From NCBI GenBank assembly GCA_031976395.1, contig DALYLJ010000165.1, forward strand, positions 1-7,285: DNA of 7,285 nucleotides, given 5' to 3'. Of this stretch, positions 1 through 6,515 are shown one piece after another. The translations under genes were made by a program, and so were the position numbers. Source of the DNA: UBA11164 sp002420085 (lineage in GTDB: Bacteria; Pseudomonadota; Gammaproteobacteria; Xanthomonadales; Xanthomonadaceae). The notes below the pieces were generated by a model. It made no database searches, had not been told where the DNA came from, and worked only from the letters and a program-made list of their open reading frames with translations. Within the stretch, counting starts at the first letter, position 1; every line of letters starts with the position of its first letter.

Positions 1-1633
1 CATCGGTAAAGCTTCGGCCGGCGACGATCGATATTCCCAGCAGCCGGATGGCCTCGCCGCTGGCGCCGAAGATATTGACTGGCAGCGTCTCGGTGTGGTC
101 CGATCGTGTCGTCCGGAAGACTTGCCGTGGCGCGAATCGCCTGTTCTCCGAGGCCGGCAGCCACTCGGAGACCCCGAATGCCATGCGTGGCCAGATGCTG
201 CGCAGTTGATCGGCGATCTCGTTGACGATCGCGGTTGTTGCTCGCGGGTCGATGAAATGCACCCCGGACGTGCGCTCCGGATCCCGCTCGCCGGTGATGA
301 TCGTAACGTTCTCACTGCGCGCGAATCCCTGGAAGCCGGCCAGTGATTTCGCCAGCGTCTCGATCCGGTTGAGATTGACGTGCAGGGCGAACAGGGCGCC
401 CAACACCAGCACGTAGATCCCGGTCAGGCCGATCCGCTGGAGCGGTGCTCGGCGGTTTCGGGTCGCCGATCGATCGGGCGTGTTGGCGTTATAGCCCACG
501 AAAAACACGGCGGTCATGACCAGGGTGATCAGCAGTGGCGATACTGACCGGTCGAGCGCGGTTTCGATCGTGGCCCATGGGCTCAGTCCGTCCAGGGCCA
601 GTGCCGCGAAATAGCCGGTCAGCAGGTAGCCGCCCAGGAAAATGATCGCGGTCGTGATCAGGGCGAGGAGGATCATGGTGATCAGCCAATCGCGCAAGCG
701 CAGCAACGCCAGATCGATTGATCGAGCACCGAGCGCGAATCGGGTATGCTCCGATGTCCGATCGCGGGTGATCGCTGCGGCGATCGCCAGGATCAGCGAG
801 ACCAGCGAGAAGCCTGCCGCTGCCAGGGCGGCCGATCGGACGTAATGGCTCACGTCGTTCAGGTGTCTGATGCTGGCGAATGCATCACGCCAGGGAATGG
901 CGTTGAGGCGATGGGTTTCGGGCAGATCACCGGTGCTGCGCAGACGCTCGGTGAGCAGGTCGATGACCGCCGGCAGGGTGTGGTCGTCCTGCTGGCCATG
1001 GTTGATGAAGAAGCTCGGCAATTCATCGAATGTCGCGACGACGTCGTCAGCGGGCGAGCCTGCCTGGGTCGCCAGGTAGCTGTCCAGAGGCAACCAGATT
1101 TCTGGATCTGCGATCAAGCCCAGTCCAGCGAAACCGGGGGCAAGGACGCCATCGACGGTCATTTTTCGGCCATTGATCCTGATCATCGCGCCGACCGCCT
1201 GACTGGCCTCCGGGAAGAGCCGGCGGGCGAGGGCGTGGCTGATGACCACGCCCTGACCATCGGGACGGCCGCGCTGAAGGCCGTGGCCGGCGATCACCGG
1301 GGCGTGTACGACCTCGAAAAACCCGTCGGTGACATGGCTGGCTGGATAGTCGGCGGCGCTCTGCTGATGATCGCTGGAAATTTCGACGGTTCGATTGATG
1401 ACCGCGAATGCCCTGGGCAGCGCCTGCTGTTGGTTGATCGCTGCGATCAACTCCGGCCAAGGGAGGTATCCGGTGCTGTTATTCGGGGTCTGCACGACCA
1501 GCTTCGAGATCGTACCGGCCGATTCGAACACCTTCGGCATGGCGATCCGCTGATCGATGGCCTGAGCGAGCGCGAACAATCCGATAAATGCCCCGGTCAG
1601 GGCGGCCGTCACATGAATCAAGCTTCGTTGCAC
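1..1633 (-). CDS. FtsX/MacB-type permease, ADOP-like, 3' part outside window
   Basis: Reading the minus strand from a GTG at 1633 gives 544 codons with no stop, running off the left edge, so the C-terminus is missing. The segment opens with a hydrophobic stretch (about residues 5-24). A MacB-like periplasmic core follows (about 25-255, with RLFPEAS and INGRKMTVDGVLAPGFAGLG, like the family's 'VIGVMPPGF' region). An FtsX block comes next: a membrane segment at 267-288, the cytoplasmic motif EHTRFALGARS (295-305), then membrane segments near 316-338 and 365-381. Another membrane segment near 400-419 starts a second periplasmic core, ending in LLGISIVAGRSFTD. Two core/FtsX repeats are the layout of ADOP 'duplicated permeases', which usually span about 800 residues. 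No ATPase gene is in view. The family moves or extracts substrates across or from the inner membrane with an ABC ATPase; the substrate here is unknown. AGGGA lies 7 bases before the GTG and supports that start, although the frame stays open further upstream. It is transcribed divergently from gspL. Confidence 0.85.
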   Translation of the reverse strand, partial: MQRSLIHVTAALTGAFIGLFALAQAIDQRIAMPKVFESAGTISKLVVQTPNNSTGYLPWPELIAAINQQQALPRAFAVINRTVEISSDHQQSAADYPASHVTDGFFEVVHAPVIAGHGLQRGRPDGQGVVISHALARRLFPEASQAVGAMIRINGRKMTVDGVLAPGFAGLGLIADPEIWLPLDSYLATQAGSPADDVVATFDELPSFFINHGQQDDHTLPAVIDLLTERLRSTGDLPETHRLNAIPWRDAFASIRHLNDVSHYVRSAALAAAGFSLVSLILAIAAAITRDRTSEHTRFALGARSIDLALLRLRDWLITMILLALITTAIIFLGGYLLTGYFAALALDGLSPWATIETALDRSVSPLLITLVMTAVFFVGYNANTPDRSATRNRRAPLQRIGLTGIYVLVLGALFALHVNLNRIETLAKSLAGFQGFARSENVTIITGERDPERTSGVHFIDPRATTAIVNEIADQLRSIWPRMAFGVSEWLPASENRRFAPRQVFRTTRSDHTETLPVNIFGASGEAIRLLGISIVAGRSFTD

Positions 1634-1819
1634 GTCAGTGTCCCTGATACACGCTTTGATTCTCCGATGACGGAAGTGACGGCCCGGGACGGGTGTGCTG
1701 GCGGACCTGCCTGCGAGTTCGGGCGCGGCTGCGTCCTGCCTGGGTGGGCGGGATGGAGCGTAAGTCGCTGTCACCGACACCGTCAACCGAGCCGGGCGTG
1801 CGTGGACGTCGGCGTGGCG

Positions 1820-1849
1820 CTGCCTCTGTTCCGGTCCGACTGTTAGAAT
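1820..1849 (+). promoter_or_regulatory. Putative extended -10 promoter for the gspL operon
   Basis: TGTTAGAAT at 1841-1849 is a TGn extended -10 followed by TAGAAT, five of six matches to TATAAT. A weak -35, CTGCCT (1820-1825), sits 18 bases upstream. Transcription would begin 6 to 7 bases after the -10, at or next to the A of the gspL ATG at 1856. No Shine-Dalgarno sequence lies in the six bases between, so the message would be leaderless. The call rests on motif and position alone. The rest of the 222-base divergent spacer shows no convincing operator, RNA gene or ORF of its own, and I could not pick a clear promoter for the minus-strand permease. Confidence 0.45.
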
Positions 1850-1855
1850 CCGCCG

Positions 1856-2953
1856 ATGCCTGTTCGCCTGCTCCGGTTCACTGCTGATGATCAGCCCCGC
1901 TGGGTCGAGCGGGACGATGTCGGGCGGGTCGGGGCGGTGCGCGAGGGATGGCCGACACCGGAGCCGGGGGTGCGGCTGTGGCTGGTGATGCCGGCCGACC
2001 AGGTTCTGCTGCTGTCGGTGGCACGGCCGCCGGGTTCCGTGCAGCAGATGGAGCGGGCCTTGCCGTTCGCGATCGAGGATCGGTTGGCAGCGGCGATCGA
2101 GAGCCAGCACGTGGCCTGGGCGCCGGCTGCGGTTGCCGGCCAGGTCGATGTGGCGGTGGCCGATCGGGCTCGGGTGCGTGCCTGGGTGCAGCGCCTGGCC
2201 GAGCACGGCCTGGTGGCCGAGGCGCTGGTGCCGGAACCGGTGTTGCTGCCCTGGTCGCCGGGTCGGGCCAGTCTGTTGGTCGAGGAGGGCCGGGCAGTGC
2301 TGCGCTATGGGCCGATGCAGGCGTTCTGTGGTCGGGCCGAGGAGGTGCAGTCGTTGCAACTGGTGCGTCCGGAGACGATCGACCGGATATTGCCGGAGCA
2401 GGTCTTGTCGCAGATGGCCGAGGGGCTATCGACGGCGCGTCCACCGTTGAATCTGTTGCAGGGTGAATTCGAGCCGGTGCGCCGGGCCGGTGCGGTCGCG
2501 GCCGGCTGGCGTTGGGCGGCGATCGCGATGGGTGCCGGGCTGCTGCTGGCGGTGCTGTTCGCGTTGGCCGAGCGGATGCGGTTGGCGGCGACGGTCGCCG
2601 AGCAGCGTGAGGAGATGGCAACACTCTACCGATCGGCTGTGCCCGATGCCGGTCGGGTGGTCGATGCCGAACAGCAGTTGCGGACCGCCCTGGGCGGGGC
2701 GGCCGCCGGGGATGTCGCGCTGCGTCTGCTGGCCCGCGCAGCACCAGTGCTGGCGGCGATGCCCGGTCTGCATCTGGATGTGCTGGAGTTTCGCGCCGGG
2801 CAGATGGAATGGGTGGTGCTGGCGCCTGACGTCGCGGTGCTGGACGATCTGCGCGCCCGTCTGCGCGCGGCGGGAATCGCTGCCGAGTTGACGGCGGCGA
2901 CCGCCGGTACTCGCGGTGTCGAGGGTCGCCTGACATTGAGGACGACGCCTTGA
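1856..2953 (+). CDS. gspL: Type II secretion system protein GspL
   Basis: This 365-residue bitopic inner-membrane protein matches GspL, which recruits the secretion ATPase GspE through its cytoplasmic part and pairs with GspM. The cytoplasmic actin-like region (about 1-205) carries the family hallmark LPFAIEDRLA (69-78) and ends with NLLQGEF (199-205), the usual 'INLLQGxF' just before the membrane. One transmembrane helix covers about 219-238. A periplasmic linker follows and then a ferredoxin-like fold (about 285-365), which in the family mediates dimerisation and GspM contact. The length is slightly below the usual 380-410. The ATG at 1856 is chosen because MPVRLLRF begins the domain directly; no Shine-Dalgarno precedes it, in keeping with a leaderless start. 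The stop overlaps the gspM start by four bases. It is the first gene of the unit, and no gspK lies upstream, which is unlike the classical gspC-N order. Confidence 0.93.
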   Translation: MPVRLLRFTADDQPRWVERDDVGRVGAVREGWPTPEPGVRLWLVMPADQVLLLSVARPPGSVQQMERALPFAIEDRLAAAIESQHVAWAPAAVAGQVDVAVADRARVRAWVQRLAEHGLVAEALVPEPVLLPWSPGRASLLVEEGRAVLRYGPMQAFCGRAEEVQSLQLVRPETIDRILPEQVLSQMAEGLSTARPPLNLLQGEFEPVRRAGAVAAGWRWAAIAMGAGLLLAVLFALAERMRLAATVAEQREEMATLYRSAVPDAGRVVDAEQQLRTALGGAAAGDVALRLLARAAPVLAAMPGLHLDVLEFRAGQMEWVVLAPDVAVLDDLRARLRAAGIAAELTAATAGTRGVEGRLTLRTTP

Positions 2954-3447
2954 GCACGGCATTGCGTCAGCGCTGGGGCGATCTGGCCGGTCGTGAACGT
3001 GCGCTGCTGGCCGGTGGTTCGGTGTTGGCCGGAGTGCTGCTCGGTTGGGCTTGGCTGTGGCAGCCGCTGGCGCAGGAGCGGGAGGCGCTGCGGGCGGAGG
3101 CGGCGGCCAATGCGGCGGCCTTGGCCTGGATGCGGCCTGCGGCGCAGCAGGCGGCGGCGGCCGGTGGCATTCGTGCCGTGGCGGCCGGTGGTGACGACCG
3201 GTCCTTGCTGGCACGGGTCGATGCCGGGGTTCGCGAGGCCGGCCTGGCCGGCGGTCTGCTGGCGGTCGAACCGCTGGCGGCCGATCGAGTGCGGGTACGA
3301 TTCTCGGCGGTCGCTTTCGATGCTCTGGTCATCTGGCTTGAGCGCGAAGCCGGCGCGGGTCTGCGGGTCGAGGAACTGTCGCTCCGGCGGGTGTCCGGAC
3401 CGGGCCTGGTCGATGGCCAGGTCGTGCTGTCGGTCGCTGGACGATGA
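2950..3447 (+). CDS. gspM: Type II secretion system protein GspM
   Basis: This 165-residue protein has the GspM plan: a short cytoplasmic tail with the family-like RWGDLAGRER (8-17), one transmembrane helix (about 18-37), an Ala-rich helical or coiled-coil stretch (about 41-60) ending in the characteristic WM (60-61), and a C-terminal periplasmic ferredoxin-like domain (about 87-165). GspM dimerises with GspL and stabilises the inner-membrane assembly platform. The start is a TTG at 2950 that overlaps the gspL stop (TTGA), with GAGG 8 bases upstream. The only nearby alternative is another TTG at 2962, and no in-frame ATG precedes the conserved RWGDL motif. The stop overlaps the gspN ATG. Identification rests on architecture, the short motifs and position after gspL, since GspM sequences diverge strongly. 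Confidence 0.88.
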   Translation: MSTALRQRWGDLAGRERALLAGGSVLAGVLLGWAWLWQPLAQEREALRAEAAANAAALAWMRPAAQQAAAAGGIRAVAAGGDDRSLLARVDAGVREAGLAGGLLAVEPLAADRVRVRFSAVAFDALVIWLEREAGAGLRVEELSLRRVSGPGLVDGQVVLSVAGR

Positions 3448-4214
3448 TGCGTCGGCTGTTGCTGATCGCGATCGCGCTGGCTGCCGTGCTGGTGGTTCTG
3501 GTATTCCTGCCGGCGCGCCTGCTTACGGCGCAGATCGAGTCGCGTGTGCCCAGCATCCGTTTCGATGGGGTTTCCGGTTCGATCTGGAATGGCCGGGTGG
3601 TTTCGCTGCGCGTCTCGGGTCGGGATATCGGTGCCCTGCGCTGGCGGGTCCGGCCGATGGCGCTGCTGGCTGCCCGGCTGCTGGCCGATGTCGAGGTGTT
3701 CGGGACGGCGGGAACAGCGGTGCGGACCGTGTCGGGCGCGGTCTGGCTGGCGCTGCCGGACCGGGTGGGTGCCGATGCCGTGCATGCCGAACTGTCGGCC
3801 AGTGTGCTGGCGCCATTGTTGGTCGGCACCGGTCTGATGCCGGACGGTGTGCTGACCGTGCAGTTGGACTCGCTGTCGTTCGACGGTGCGGTGCTGGATG
3901 CGATTTCCGGGTCGGCCTTGTGGCGGCAGGCAGTGCTGTACGGCGCGGCGCGGTCGGCGCTGGGCGATGTCGAGGCAAGCTTTGCCCTGATCGATGGGCA
4001 GGTGGTTGGCGGGGTGCGTGATCGTGGTGGTCCGATCGCCATTGATGGTGATTTCCAGGCCGGGCTGTCGGGATATCGCTTCGAGGCCCGATTGGCGGCC
4101 GAGGATGCCGATGCCCGAGCGGCCCTGGCCCGGATCGGCCAGTCCGAGGGCGGTACCCGCCGTCTGGTGGTCGCCGGAAGCTGGTTGCCGGGTGGGCTGG
4201 AGGAGGTTCGATGA
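3444..4214 (+). CDS. gspN: Type II secretion system protein GspN
   Basis: This 256-residue protein has an N-terminal signal-anchor helix (about 5-22). The GspN-type motif VSGSIWNGRV (43-52) follows, then IGALRWRVRPMALL, matching the family pattern of 'G-x-[IL]-W-x-G' followed by a W-containing strand and a 'P-x-x-L-L' element. The rest is a beta-rich periplasmic region of the AsmA-like kind. GspN is a non-universal accessory component of the type II secretion inner-membrane complex, and many systems lack it. The ATG at 3444 overlaps the gspM stop (ATGA); a second ATG at 3447 would also work and changes only one residue. The gene ends by overlapping nudE. Position directly after gspM and the WNG motif are the main evidence. 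Confidence 0.88.
   Translation: MMRRLLLIAIALAAVLVVLVFLPARLLTAQIESRVPSIRFDGVSGSIWNGRVVSLRVSGRDIGALRWRVRPMALLAARLLADVEVFGTAGTAVRTVSGAVWLALPDRVGADAVHAELSASVLAPLLVGTGLMPDGVLTVQLDSLSFDGAVLDAISGSALWRQAVLYGAARSALGDVEASFALIDGQVVGGVRDRGGPIAIDGDFQAGLSGYRFEARLAAEDADARAALARIGQSEGGTRRLVVAGSWLPGGLEEVR
4198..4206 (+). promoter_or_regulatory. Strong Shine-Dalgarno site for nudE
   Basis: GGAGGAGG lies inside the last codons of gspN, a few bases before the ATG at 4211. It fixes the nudE start and suggests that nudE can be translated well in its own right, in addition to coupling with gspN through the ATGA overlap. Confidence 0.6.
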
Positions 4215-4765
4215 GCGGTCGGCCGATCATCCACGGCATTGTCGAAATCGAGCAGGGTCGGGATCGCATCGAGGAGGTCGATCTCGAATTCAGCAATGGC
4301 GAGCGTCGTCTGTACCGGCGCTTGCAACCGCGCGGCCATGGTGCGGTGATCGTCGCGGCCCTGCCGGACCCGGAGACCATCCTGCTGATCCGCGAGTATG
4401 CCTGCGGTGTCGATCGCTACGAACTCGGTCTGCCCAAGGGCCGCATCGACCGGGGTGAGAGCCCGCTGGAGGCGGCCAACCGCGAGTTGAAGGAGGAGGC
4501 CGGGTTCGGTGCCCGACGCCTGCGCGTGCTGCGCAACCTGACCCTGGTGCCGACCTACATGGCGCACCAGACCTACCTGGTGCTGGCCGAGGAGTTGTAT
4601 CCCGAGCGTCTGCCCGGTGATGAGCCCGAGCCGCTCGATGTCATTCCCTGGCGCCTGGATGCCCTGGATCGTCTGATGCTGCGCGACGACTGCTCGGAGG
4701 GCCGTTCGCTGGCGGCCCTGTTCATCGTCCGCGAGTTCCTCGCCAAGGGGCGGCCGGGCCGATGA
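4211..4765 (+). CDS. nudE: ADP compounds hydrolase NudE (Nudix)
   Basis: This is a 184-residue Nudix hydrolase, close to the 186 residues of E. coli NudE. The Nudix box GX5EX7REUXEEXGU is complete at 77-99: G77, E83, R91, E92, E95, E96, G98 and F99. The last glutamates bind the catalytic Mg2+. Upstream, ILLIREYACGVDRYELGLPKG is typical of the ADP-ribose/NudE branch. NudE splits ADP-linked compounds such as ADP-ribose, NADH and diadenosine polyphosphates, giving AMP plus a phosphorylated partner. The next gene is cysQ (ATGA overlap), and a nudE-cysQ pair is a familiar gammaproteobacterial neighbourhood, which favours NudE over a generic ADP-ribose pyrophosphatase. It is a cytosolic enzyme with no signal peptide. 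Substrate preference cannot be read with certainty from sequence alone. Confidence 0.9.
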   Translation: MSGRPIIHGIVEIEQGRDRIEEVDLEFSNGERRLYRRLQPRGHGAVIVAALPDPETILLIREYACGVDRYELGLPKGRIDRGESPLEAANRELKEEAGFGARRLRVLRNLTLVPTYMAHQTYLVLAEELYPERLPGDEPEPLDVIPWRLDALDRLMLRDDCSEGRSLAALFIVREFLAKGRPGR

Positions 4766-5553
4766 GTGTCGTGCTGAATGACTGCGTCGAACTCGCCCGG
4801 CGGGCCGGTGAGGCGATCATGGCGATCTATGCCCAGGCATTCTCGGTGACCGAGAAGGACGATCGCTCGCCGCTGACCGAGGCTGACATGGCGGCGCATC
4901 GCTGCATCGTCGAAGGCTTGCGACGGATCGCTCCGGAGTGGCCTGTGTTGTCGGAGGAGGGGGCCGGCATCGAGTGGTCGGTCCGACGCCAGTGGCAGCG
5001 TTATTGGCTGGTCGATCCGCTCGATGGCACCCGCGAGTTCATCAAGCGCAATGGCGAGTTCACCGTCAACATCGCCCTGATCGACCATGGCCGACCACTG
5101 CTCGGGGTGGTCCATGCGCCCGCACTCGATCAAGCGTGGTGGGCCGAGGTCGGGCAAGGGGCGTGGCATTGCCCGAGTCATGGCGTGCCGCAGCGGCTGC
5201 ACTGTCGCCGGCCGGCCAGTCAGCCGCTGCGGGTGATCGCCAGCCGATCGCATCTCGATGCCCGGACCGCTGCCCTGCTGGCCCGGATCGGCGACTGCCA
5301 GCGGATCGGGCTGGGCTCGTCGCTGAAGTTCTGTCGGATCGCCGAGGGCGAGGCCGATGTCTATCCGCGCTTCGGGCCAACCTCGGAATGGGACACGGCG
5401 GCCGGTCAATGTGTGCTGGAGCAGGCCGGCGGGGTCGTGCTCGACCGTGATGGCCGGCCGTTCGTCTACAACGCCAAGGCGTCACTGCTCAACGGTGACT
5501 TCCTCGCGCTGGGTGATCCTGATCTGCCATGGCAGGCGTGGCTGCATGATTGA
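4762..5553 (+). CDS. cysQ: 3'(2'),5'-bisphosphate nucleotidase CysQ
   Basis: This 263-residue member of the inositol monophosphatase superfamily is slightly longer than E. coli CysQ (246). The metal-binding signatures are intact: LSEEG with E65/E66, DPLDGTREFIKRNGEFTVNI starting at D85 with D88, and SEWDTAAGQ with D211. The 'DGTREF' form, in place of 'DGTxNF', is typical of CysQ. The enzyme removes the 3'-phosphate of 3'-phosphoadenosine 5'-phosphate, the by-product of PAPS use, giving AMP and phosphate and relieving toxicity during sulfate assimilation. It sits between nudE (4-base overlap) and mazG (8-base overlap), so expression is probably coupled to both. A proximal Shine-Dalgarno is weak (AAGGGG about 12 bases upstream), again pointing to coupling. 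No sulfate-assimilation gene is visible nearby. Confidence 0.92.
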   Translation: MSVVLNDCVELARRAGEAIMAIYAQAFSVTEKDDRSPLTEADMAAHRCIVEGLRRIAPEWPVLSEEGAGIEWSVRRQWQRYWLVDPLDGTREFIKRNGEFTVNIALIDHGRPLLGVVHAPALDQAWWAEVGQGAWHCPSHGVPQRLHCRRPASQPLRVIASRSHLDARTAALLARIGDCQRIGLGSSLKFCRIAEGEADVYPRFGPTSEWDTAAGQCVLEQAGGVVLDRDGRPFVYNAKASLLNGDFLALGDPDLPWQAWLHD

Positions 5554-6409
5554 GCACGGCGGTATCGCCCGGCTGCTGGCGATCATGGCGCGATTGCGCG
5601 ATCCCGAAACCGGATGCCCGTGGGATCGTGAGCAGGACTTCCGGACCATCGCGCCGTACACGATCGAGGAGGCCTACGAGGTCGCCGATGCGATCGAGCG
5701 GGGTGATTTCGACGATCTGCGCGACGAGCTCGGCGATCTGCTGTTCCAGGTGGTGTTCCACGCGCGGATGGCAGAGGAGGCCGGGCGCTTCGATTTCGAC
5801 GCGGTGGTCATGGCGATCTGCGACAAGATGGAGCGCCGCCATCCGCATGTGTTCGCTGCGGCTCCGATCGCTGATGCTGATGCCCAGAGTCGTGCCTGGG
5901 AGGCGCACAAGCGCGCCGAGCGGTCCGCCCACAGCCAGGATGACAGCGCGCTGGCCGGGATCGCTCGGGGACTTCCGGAATGGCAGCGGGCGTTGAAACT
6001 GCAAAAGCGGGCCGCTGGCGTTGGTTTTGACTGGCCCGATCCGGAACCGGTGTTGGCCAAGCTGGCCGAGGAAATCGAGGAAGTCCGAGCCGAGTTCGCC
6101 GCCTTCGCCGATGCCGATCGCCAGACTGGGACTGATCGATCGGATCCGGGCTCCCCGGGTGCCGAGGCTGCCGCCCGACTGGCCGATGAGATCGGCGATG
6201 TGCTGTTCGTTTGCGTCAATCTTGCCCGCCACGCCAGGGTCGATCCCGGCGCCGCCCTGCGTGCCGCCAACCGCAAGTTCGAGCGACGCTTCAGACGCAT
6301 GGAGGCGCTGGCGGCCGAGGCTGGTCTGGCCTTGCCGGATCTCGATCTGGCTGCCCAGGAAACACTCTGGGACCGCGCCAAGGTCGAGGAGCGTTCAGCC
6401 GGCCAGTGA
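5546..6409 (+). CDS. mazG: Nucleoside triphosphate pyrophosphohydrolase MazG
   Basis: This 287-residue, two-domain MazG is longer than the 263 residues of E. coli. The true start is the ATG at 5546 (MIEHGGIARLLAIM), which overlaps the cysQ stop by 8 bases; longer in-frame readings run back into cysQ. Domain 1 has RLRDPETGCPWDREQ, EEAYE (41-45) and DELGD (60-64), the EExxE and ExxD metal ligands, then RRHPHVF. Domain 2 has GFDWPDPEPV, EEIEE (175-179) and DEIGD (214-218), then ARHARVDPGAALRAANRKFERRF. MazG hydrolyses NTPs to NMP and pyrophosphate and lowers non-canonical or surplus nucleotides; in E. coli it also influences ppGpp during starvation. The gap between the two metal motifs of domain 2 holds about 18 extra residues compared with my recollection of the E. 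coli protein (roughly 187-206, rich in Asp, Gly, Ser and Pro). All catalytic acids remain, so it is likely active. Confidence 0.95.
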   Translation: MIEHGGIARLLAIMARLRDPETGCPWDREQDFRTIAPYTIEEAYEVADAIERGDFDDLRDELGDLLFQVVFHARMAEEAGRFDFDAVVMAICDKMERRHPHVFAAAPIADADAQSRAWEAHKRAERSAHSQDDSALAGIARGLPEWQRALKLQKRAAGVGFDWPDPEPVLAKLAEEIEEVRAEFAAFADADRQTGTDRSDPGSPGAEAAARLADEIGDVLFVCVNLARHARVDPGAALRAANRKFERRFRRMEALAAEAGLALPDLDLAAQETLWDRAKVEERSAGQ

Positions 6410-6415
6410 GGCCGG
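6399..6415 (+). terminator. Short GC hairpin over the mazG stop
   Basis: CCGGCC (6399-6404) and GGCCGG (6410-6415) form a perfect 6-bp stem with a 5-base loop AGTGA that contains the mazG stop. No U-run follows, so it is not a textbook intrinsic terminator. It may stabilise the 3' end of the six-gene transcript or may be chance in GC-rich DNA. Confidence 0.25.
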
Positions 6416-6515
6416 GTGTCGCTGCGCGCGCTACGGTCATGACACCAGCAATGCGGAGCGACTTGAAGCCGGGGCCGCGATGGCGCACCATCCGAGCAAC
6501 CGGGGGGAGTCGAAG

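Noticed and set aside
1703..1745. Repeated CCTGCCTG in the divergent spacer
   Set aside because: An eight-base repeat in GC-rich DNA with no extended symmetry; too short to call an operator.
746..1846. Long plus-strand open frame of 366 codons
   Set aside because: It lies antisense to the permease. Its translation has no recognisable motif, is poor in hydrophobic segments and mirrors the minus-strand frame, which does show FtsX/MacB features.
1878..2957. Long minus-strand open frame opposite gspL
   Set aside because: The product is almost entirely Pro, Arg, Ala and Ser, the usual antisense shadow of a GC-rich gene, and gspL motifs are clear on the plus strand.
3329..4567. 412-codon minus-strand frame opposite gspN and nudE
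   Set aside because: It spans the boundary of two well-supported plus-strand genes, has low complexity (Ser, Thr, Arg, Pro) and no family motif.
5357..5545. Upstream extension of mazG in frame
   Set aside because: It would overlap cysQ by nearly 200 bases with Arg-rich, non-conserved sequence. The conserved MazG start (RLLAIMARLRDP) begins just after the ATG at 5546.
6439..6490. Possible promoters before the DUF962 gene (ATGACA with CTTGAA, or TTGAAG with CACCAT)
   Set aside because: Each has an acceptable spacer but a very poor -10, no better than chance in this sequence.
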